Origin: Eurosta solidaginis
Taxonomy: Eukaryota; Arthropoda; Insecta; Diptera; Tephritidae
Reading direction: 5' to 3'
Length of the DNA: 64,000 nucleotides
NCBI RefSeq assembly: GCF_040869045.1
Contig: NC_090319.1
Span: 303,044,998 to 303,108,997, forward strand
The position numbers and the translations under genes were made by a program. This document shows, piece by piece, positions 57,657-64,000 of this stretch (the first letter of the stretch is position 1; every line of letters begins with the position of its first letter). The notes beneath the pieces were generated by a model, which was not told the DNA's origin, made no database searches, and saw nothing but the letters and a program-made list of their open reading frames with translations.

Positions 57657-58021
57657 AAAAAAAAAATAATTGTAAGGTGCGATAACCTCCGAAGAGATTT
57701 TAGGCCGAGCTTCTCTTCCAATTTGCATCGTGCTCCTATTTAATTTTTCCTACAAATTGGCGGGACGGGACCCACTTGTTTTATGCCGACTCCGAACGGC
57801 ATCTGCTGGGCAGATGAGTTTTTACTGAGAGCTTTTCATGGCAGAAATATACTCGGAGTGCTTGCCAAACACTGCCGAGGGGCGACCCCGCTTAAAAAAA
57901 ATTTCTTCTAATTGAAAAACCTAATTTTTCTAAAATTTTGATGGTGCTTTGCCCGGGGCGTGCACCCAGGGCATTCGGTGTGGTAGGCGAAGCACACTAC
58001 CATCACACCACGGTGGCAGCT
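57657..58021 (-). repeat. tRNA-derived SINE, copy 2, with 14 bp target duplication
   Basis: Minus orientation: the tRNA-like head begins GCCACCGTGGTGTGATGGTA at about 58017. The sequence ends GGAGGTTATCGCACCTTACA followed by a T-rich tail. Flanked by the perfect 14 bp repeat ATGACTCGTACTTA (57643-57656 and 58022-58035). About 85-90 percent like copy 1 by eye. The B box is mutated (GGGTGCACGCC). Confidence 0.92.
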
Positions 58022-58035
58022 ATGACTCGTACTTA

Positions 58036-58659
58036 GTAACATTAATATCCCTCCCAGCCGACTAATGGCATTAATTTTAGCTTGCTACGTAGCGCCTGAA
58101 TCAACACAACCCACGATCTTCCCAAAGCCTCACTTGGCCTGTCTTTTACGAACTGTTAGGAAACTTATGAGAAAGATTATTTTGGACATTGAATGTTATT
58201 CGCTGAAACATGGTAGCAAATGTTAAGGTCCTCGTGACACTAAAACTATGAAAAACTTGCAACACAGTCTTGCACATTTTTTCAAGGAATAAAGGGTTCA
58301 CAGCTCACATTAATATTAAAAAGGTCTCCCAAGACGACACAGGAAAATTTAGGAAGGAAACAGATTATGGTAGTAATTACGTTCTTTGAATTGACGTTAA
58401 GTGCCATCACGAGGTAGCTTTGGACACCCTTAATAGTTTCTATGACAACACTCTTCTAAACCTTTGGGAATATGTCCGCAAAATTGTTTGTCCTATCAGA
58501 GAGGGTTGAGGTAATATGCTTTACTAATGTCGATTTTACAAGCCTCTACACCACCAGACTAAGTTGGGGCTATATCGTATAGTGTTGATTGTTCATGGAT
58601 TTATATAAAAGGCTATCCGCTTGAATCCTGGGTTGAAGTTACGGGCAACGCAACATCAA
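58036..58659. other. Unassigned stretch
   Basis: No recognisable motif or repeat end. Confidence 0.45.
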
Positions 58660-58890
58660 AAAGTTTTTCTAAGCGGGATTGCACTTCCGCAGTGATTTAT
58701 AAAACACTGCTGGTATATTTCTGCTATGAAAATTATCTCAGTGAAAACCCATCTCCTTGCAGATGTCGTTCAGAGTAGGGGTAAAACATGTGGGTCCCGT
58801 CCCGTCAATTAGTAGGAAAAATTAGAAGAAGTACGAGGCGAAGAGAAGTTCGGACTTTAAACTCTTTGGAGGTTGGCGCGCCTTGTATAT
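58660..58890 (+). repeat. tRNA SINE 3' fragment, copy 3
   Basis: TTTCTAAGCGGGATTGCACT, then CTCAGTGAAAACCCATCTCC, ACATGTGGGTCCCGTCCCGT and GGAGGTTGGCGCGCCTTGTA match the body and 3' end of the SINE on the opposite strand to the other two. The tRNA head is missing. Confidence 0.78.
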
Positions 58891-59559
58891 ATTAATTTTG
58901 TTTTTATGTTATGTGAAAGAAAAAACCAACAACAAGACATTTGCTTTAATCCATAGTCGTAAGTCCCAGGTCACCCACGTACCTGTGAAATTTGCGCTTT
59001 GCATGCAAAACGCGCATATAATTTAATACAAAATTTTAAAATTATCGTTATGAAAGCTAACATACATACGTAGATAAACATTAGAGGGGAGTAAAGTGTG
59101 AGAGGTGGGGGGGGGGGGGGGGGGGTTTGATAGAGGGTAATGGTCATAAAAGCCCGCAGTCACATAAGTATGTTGAGTAGCGCGTATTCAAAAAGAAAAT
59201 GTCATAAGAGTACACACATGATCTAATGTATATGAAGGGTAGTAAAAAGTCCTCCAAAATTTGCTCTTCACTCCCACCAAATTGTGGCGAGTGTCGCGTG
59301 GCAGTCGTAATAATAATAATCATAAACACATTAATATGCCATTTTGATTTGTGGCGTGCATCCGGCTGTATTCCATATTATTGTATTTTTAAATATGGTA
59401 TATGCAAGTTTATATGTACATACATACATTTGAATGTGAGTACATACAGTAGCGAACACGAAAATAACAATGTCAAGTTTTATTATATTTCGTTAACTAA
59501 ATTTTAATTTTTATTATTTTTTATGATTTTTGGAAAATACCTCAATGGCTTTACGAAAT
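58891..59559. other. Unassigned stretch with a G19 run
   Basis: An uninterrupted run of 19 G at 59107-59125. No gene recognised; the plus frame at 59226 has no domain. Confidence 0.5.
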
Positions 59560-60030
59560 GAAATTATGCAAACCAATCTGAAAAACGTTTTCCAAAAAAT
59601 TCGAAAAATTGATAAAATTTTACAAAAATTTCGAACTTTTTATTAAGACTTTTCTGAATTTTTTCGGTATGCAGTTTTGTATCCCAATGAATTTTAGCCT
59701 AAAAAAGTACAAGTTATAGAGCTCTCAAAATTCGTATAGATTTGTGACAATTTTTTTCCAAAGAGCGTTTTACATTTCGCTTATGCGAAGGGCGCATTGC
59801 TTTATTGTTTATACGGGAAAAAAGTCTAAACCTCTTCAGAAAAAATTTGTTTCCAAAAATAAATTCGAATTTCCAAAGGCCTGTTATTGTACTCCGTTAG
59901 GCTTCAATTGATTGCGCTACAAAAGTGCATAATCACAAAACTAAGAAAATTCTCAAAAAAAATCGCATCGAAAACGTTTTCTAGATTGATTTGCATAGTT
60001 GCAGTTACAAAAATCATTGGAACGATTTCT
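59560..60030 (+). repeat. F3 dispersed repeat, unit 1
   Basis: Shares an ordered set of blocks with 60780-61250: TCGAACTTTTTATT, TGCAGTTTTGTA.CCCAAT.AATTTTA, AATTCG.ATAGATTT.TGACAAT, CGAAGGGC and GATTG.TTT.CATAGTT.CAGT. Non-coding. Confidence 0.65.
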
Positions 60031-60779
60031 TTAAAATACCGAAAAATTTGAAAAAAAAAAACAACAATACTTTTTTTCTGGTGGCTACTGTATATGTTAA
60101 CATACGTAGACCCATAACTTGTAGCATACACCCATAACTTGTCCGCTTCCTGCCACGAATTCGTTTTCATGCGCTGCGATTTTGCCATTTTCAAAATTTG
60201 ATTTTCATGCTATTTCAGTGTAGTATCCTCAATGAGATGGGAAGATGAATTTGTTATATACATTAGGCGCCTACTACGAACTGGGTACGATACACTGCGG
60301 TGGTGATGGCACTGCTGTTGTTGGTGCTGTCAAATGTCGCATTAAAATTCTTTGAGTATGTTGGTTTTGATTTGATTTTGATTGAGTATCACTCATTTGT
60401 GTTAACATATTTATGCATATTTTCACATGTGTGAATATGTAGATATTTTACTTATATACTATCTGATAAAAGATGATTTCGAAATTTAAGAGAAAGCCAA
60501 ATTTAATTCGCTGTTAACTACTTAATGTTGCTGAATGATAGATGTACAAAAGTGTATAGGGTAAGGTGTAAAGATAGGCATACATTTTCTCACTATAAAT
60601 TGTATGAGGATTGCTTCTGTTTGTGTTAACCGAGATAAGGGAGCGTAGAGCAGTCTGTAATGGCTCGACTAAAAAATGTGTGTCTGTTCGTGCAGCAGCG
60701 TACACGAAAAACAGTGCAAATTTTGTCAAATTACGTCAAAGAAGCACTTTTAATTTTACTTTTGATTATTCAGAAAAAA
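60031..60779. other. Unassigned stretch between F3 units
   Basis: Two overlapping frames on opposite strands at 60514-60811; no domain. Confidence 0.45.
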
Positions 60780-61250
60780 ATGTCTATGAACTTTTTAATA
60801 AATTCGAATAAATTCGAATTTTTTTTTTGAAAGTTTCGAACTTTTTATTGAAAGTTTTCATTTGAGAATACAGTTTTGTAGCCCAATCAATTTTATTTTT
60901 TCAAACTGTAAGTTGTAAGTTTATCAGAATTCGCATAGATTTTTGACAATGTTTTTTTTTCGAAGGGCAATTCAGATTTTCTTCCGTCCACCCTTCGCAT
61001 GGAAAATAATCTAAAAACGCTTCGGGAAAAAATTGTTTTAAAAATCAATGGGTGGTTTTGTAGACCTATAACTTGTTATTTGATTGAGCGACTGGAATTG
61101 ATGGGACCACCAAGCTGCGTACATAAAAAAAAAAAATTTTGAGACTAAATAAAATCTTAAAATTTTTGAATTTTCGATTTTTTTCGAGATTGGTTTTCAT
61201 AGTTTCAGTAAATCAATTTATAAAAGATTTTTTCTTTAATTATCGAAAAT
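60780..61250 (+). repeat. F3 dispersed repeat, unit 2
   Basis: Direct copy of unit 1 about 1.2 kb downstream, with the blocks in the same order and orientation. Similarity is patchy, so the duplication is old. Confidence 0.65.
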
Positions 61251-61458
61251 AAATCGAAAAGAATTAAATTTTGTTTGCCATTACTGTTCCTTAATTTTTT
61301 ATATTTTGTGCTTCTTATATTTTTTTAATTGATGTTTAAAATAAGTCGATAAGCACCAATCAAATTTGTAAGTGTATGACTTTTTATGTGCATTTAAATT
61401 TTTTAGTATAATATTTATAAAAGTTTTAAATAAGCAACAACATTTAGGCCGATAATAA

Positions 61459-61997
61459 TGTAACGAGTTTTGGGAAATTCCTGATAATTATACATTTTCT
61501 GCTAATGTTCAAATCGCGGAACTGTCGAATAAATAACTCCAATATTCAGTATTCCATAATGGTCTTTATTAGACTATTTTGGGAGTAGTACTTTTCAACT
61601 GTACTTCACTAATCACGTGATTAAATCAAATTGATTCGTTATTCCTCAGCTTGCGCTGCTTTTATACTCTCTGTTGCCTTGTTCGCATATTTCTCCTAAG
61701 GTCTAGGCTTTTCACGATGTTGCATTCTGGAGCAGTTGTATCTCATACTTGGTTATTGAGCTATATGCGTGTTTATGTGTGAGTAACAACTTCTGCTCTT
61801 CACTGATGACTGCATATGTGTATGTGAAATATCTCTTCGCTTCGAGGTGCTGATTATGTGCGCCGAATATTCTTCGTTGCCTTGTACATAAGTGTGGCTG
61901 CTTGCTTTAATATGTACATGTAAGCAAGTGTGGCTGCTTGCTTTATTGTTGTTGTGCATTTATAAGCAGCAGCATAGTGATGGTAATATTCGCTACA
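61459..61997 (-). mobile_element. Solo LTR, Ty3/gypsy-type
   Basis: 539 bp bounded by TG...CA on the sense (minus) strand: TGTAGCGAATATTACC at 61997 and CTCGTTACA at 61459. Flanked by the 4 bp duplication ATAA (61455-61458 and 61998-62001), usual for Ty3/gypsy insertions. On the minus strand there is a TATA box (AGTATAAAAGC, near 61660-61670) and an AATAAA signal (61568-61573), in promoter-then-terminator order. No internal coding region remains on either side. A 35 bp duplicated segment (AAGTGTGGCTGCTTGCTTTA) lies at 61890-61945. Confidence 0.82.
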
Positions 61998-62001
61998 ATA
62001 A

Positions 62002-62632
62002 CTACAACCAGAATTTAATTAACGAAATTTGGTAGAAATTCCCAATGCTATTTTAGTGTTCGAGGCTGTAGTTTTTTTCGATATTTAAATTTTAAAAGTT
62101 GAATATAGTTACTTATGAGCTTATTAATATTTATCTCTATTCTCTTTTGTTTTTGGAGTTTTTCATAAAGTAAAAATACTACTTTTCTTTACCATAAAAA
62201 TCAATGGTTGAAGTCAATTCAAAAGCCCTACAAGATCGTTTCGCCACTATTTCCTAGTAGTTTGGAATTTTTTCAATAAAGTTTTGCTATAACTTCAGAG
62301 ACGTTTTCGTATCAGTTGAAACCATTTTCAAGATGATTTTCGGATATTTCCAAGATCATTTCGAAATTTTTTCGGAATTATTTCGAAACTATTTCGTGAT
62401 CACTTCAAAAGAGTTTCATGATTATTCTCTATGAAAGGATGCCCATACGTTTCCGAAATGATTCTGTAATAGTCATATATTGATCAAATTTTCTGGCTGG
62501 GCATTCACAAAGTCGAGTTGGGTAAGATTTTTATACTTGAACAAGAAATTACTTAATTTTGGGAAACAAAAAGAAAAATAATATGGCAATCATGAGAGAA
62601 AAAGTTAATAAAGCAGGAAGCTATAATTGACC
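62002..62632. other. Unassigned stretch
   Basis: Near 62320-62420 the words ATTTCGAAATTTTTTCGGAA and ATTATTTCGAAACTATTTCG form short near-palindromic repeats. Nothing else. Confidence 0.4.
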
Positions 62633-62914
62633 TGCGTAATCTATTTACATATTCGATGTATGAGCTGCAGGAAGAGACGGTAGATCACTTTCTGTGTTCG
62701 TGTCCTGCGCTCACCAGGTCAAGGCTTCAGCTATTAATGGTGGTAGAGTTGCTAGTGTTTGCAAAGAGGACGGAGTTATGCTATAACATATGTCCTGGTA
62801 CCTGATTGGGGTTCTTCCGTTTGGTCGTCAAACAAATTCTGGTAACACTATAAACACATTCAGTCTATTTGAAATTTTTGTTGACCGGCCAGTTTAACCT
62901 AACCTAACATATTC
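62633..62914 (+). pseudogene. I/LOA-like C terminus and 3' end
   Basis: The plus strand reads MYELQEETVDHFLCSCPALT from about 62660, the Cys/His-type end of the pol protein (E..DHFLC.CPAL). The trailer follows: GTCTATTTGAAATTTTTGTT, then GACCGGCCAGTTTAACC and the tail TAACCTAAC. Same 3' end as copy D at 26026. Confidence 0.8.
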
Positions 62915-63672
62915 GATGCACATGAAATTATATTTTCGAACTATATTCGTAGTAGCAAAACGGTCTTAAATTATTCTCTAGCTTGTCCTTCCAGCTGATT
63001 TTCTTCGCTTTCTTCTACAGTTGGGTTCCAAAAAGAATACCTTCCGAAACGAATAGCATAAACAACCTAAACAATGTAGCTGACGATTTTTTTCACTTGT
63101 TCTGAATATGAATCTTGGGCGCTAAGAAAGTTAGAGGACATCACCACAGCGCGAATAAGAGACCTTTTGTGTTCATAATTATTTTCTTCTAGTTTCTTTT
63201 GTATTTCTTCAATTTATTAGTTCGAGCGTGTTGTTTAGTTCTTAACATGCTTTTATAAGCTTCGCTTATATGTTTGAATGAATGTTACGTATACGCACCG
63301 GTATCCCTATATCCAGGTGGTAGTTACAGGTACTCGTACTTATGTACAACATGCTTATTTGAAAATATCAATATATAATTGTTATGGAAAATCACAGAGT
63401 ACGCAACGCACCTACTTAAATATACTAATATTCCGCCGATGTAAGGAAACCCTCTGTCCTTCTGCCAATCGGAAGATCGCAGGCTCATTAGCTAATTCTT
63501 AAAGTCCGTGGAAGTGTAATGCTGTATGGGAAAATAAAGAATTCAAGCGTAAGTATTGTCGCTACCCTCGAGCTTACTGTCGGAGCAATGTACATGGTAG
63601 ACGTGATATGCCCGAAATTAGACAGGAAATTAAAGCAAGTTATGTTATTGATTTGCTGTCTAAGTGTTAACG
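62915..63672. other. Unassigned stretch
   Basis: No gene or repeat recognised; the plus frame at 63278-63502 has no domain. Confidence 0.45.
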
Positions 63673-64000
63673 ACTTACTTATTTAATTGGCGCTTAACCG
63701 TTTTAACGGTTATGGCAGTCCAACAAGGCGTGCCAGTCGCTTCTTCTCTCTGCCAACCGGCGCAAATTGGTCACACCAAGAGAGCTTAAATCGTTTTCCA
63801 CCAGGTCCTCCAGCGGAGTGGGGGCCGCCCTCTACCTCTGCCTTTATAGGCGGGTTCGGATGGAAACACTTTCTTGGCCGGAGCGTCATATTTCATTCTC
63901 ATAACATGGCCTAACCAGCGCAGCCGCTGCGCTTTTATTCGCTGGAATATGTTGGTGTCTGCATAGAGCTCGTATAGCTGATCGTTAAATCTTCCACCGT
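63673..64000 (-). mobile_element. RTE-like 3' fragment, cut by the window edge
   Basis: Matches 21905-22210 block by block (CCAACAAGG.G.GCCAGTCGCTTC, CTCTGCCAACCGGCGC, AACACTTTCTTGGCC, CATAACAT.GCCTA.CCAGCGCAGCC). Here it keeps CTCGTATAGCTGATCGTTAAA, which is partly deleted in the other copy. The coding end lies near the right edge and continues outside the window. Confidence 0.8.

Overview
This window is animal nuclear DNA, AT-rich and almost entirely built of dead or non-autonomous transposable elements. I found no intact host gene, no tRNA or rRNA gene and no CRISPR array. Several signs point to a higher fly (Brachycera), most likely a true fruit fly (Tephritidae). These are the abundant 1.7-1.9 kb 'CCACGCCC / TCGATATCGA' repeat, the tRNA-derived SINE ending near 'TTATCGCGCC', the short repeat ending in (CAA)n, and the style of the reverse transcriptases. 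The assignment rests on family resemblance from memory, not on a database search.

Layout. 1.6-5.45 kb: an old CR1/jockey-like non-LTR retrotransposon on the minus strand, cut by a SINE-like repeat and a hAT-type MITE, each with a recognisable target duplication. 5.9-7.8, 9.9-11.6, 14.7-16.7 and 35.2-36.9 kb: four copies of the large non-coding family called F1 here. 9.8-12.2 kb: Helitron-like ends enclosing an F1 copy and a (GGGACT)n tandem array. 19.5-21.2 kb: a Penelope-like element (RT plus GIY-YIG endonuclease), the best-preserved coding sequence in the window after the CR1-like copy. 21.9-22.8 kb and the right edge: RTE-like relics. 25-27.6, 38.5-39.8 and 62.6-62.9 kb: I/LOA-like elements with RNase H. 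27.7-31.6 kb: a nearly full-length CR1-like element with ORF1, endonuclease and RT, broken by frameshifts and by loss of the catalytic-box tyrosine. 33.6-34.3 and 45.6-46.6 kb: a second non-coding family, F2, with the same end architecture as F1. 47.4-52.1 kb: jockey-like relics with a second hAT MITE. 53.0-54.0 kb: a dead Tc1 element. 55.1-55.9 kb: a hAT/ZMYM-type transposase relic. 57.7-58.0 kb: a tRNA SINE with a perfect target duplication. 61.5-62.0 kb: a solo LTR.

The genes do not act as a pathway. Any functional relation is parasitic: the SINEs, MITEs and F1/F2 would have needed enzymes encoded elsewhere. The most interesting signal is that F1 and F2, unrelated over most of their length, share a layout: a 5' terminal hairpin, an inverted mate of its sequence near the 3' end, a block of 130-150 bp tandem repeats, a 3' stem-loop, and a CCTTACTTGTT-like end. 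This resembles Helentron-associated non-autonomous elements (HINE/DINE-1 type), but it is an inference. Long stretches between elements (for example 7.8-9.8, 22.8-24.5, 36.9-38.5 and 41.3-43.4 kb) show only simple AT-rich sequence and chance short ORFs.
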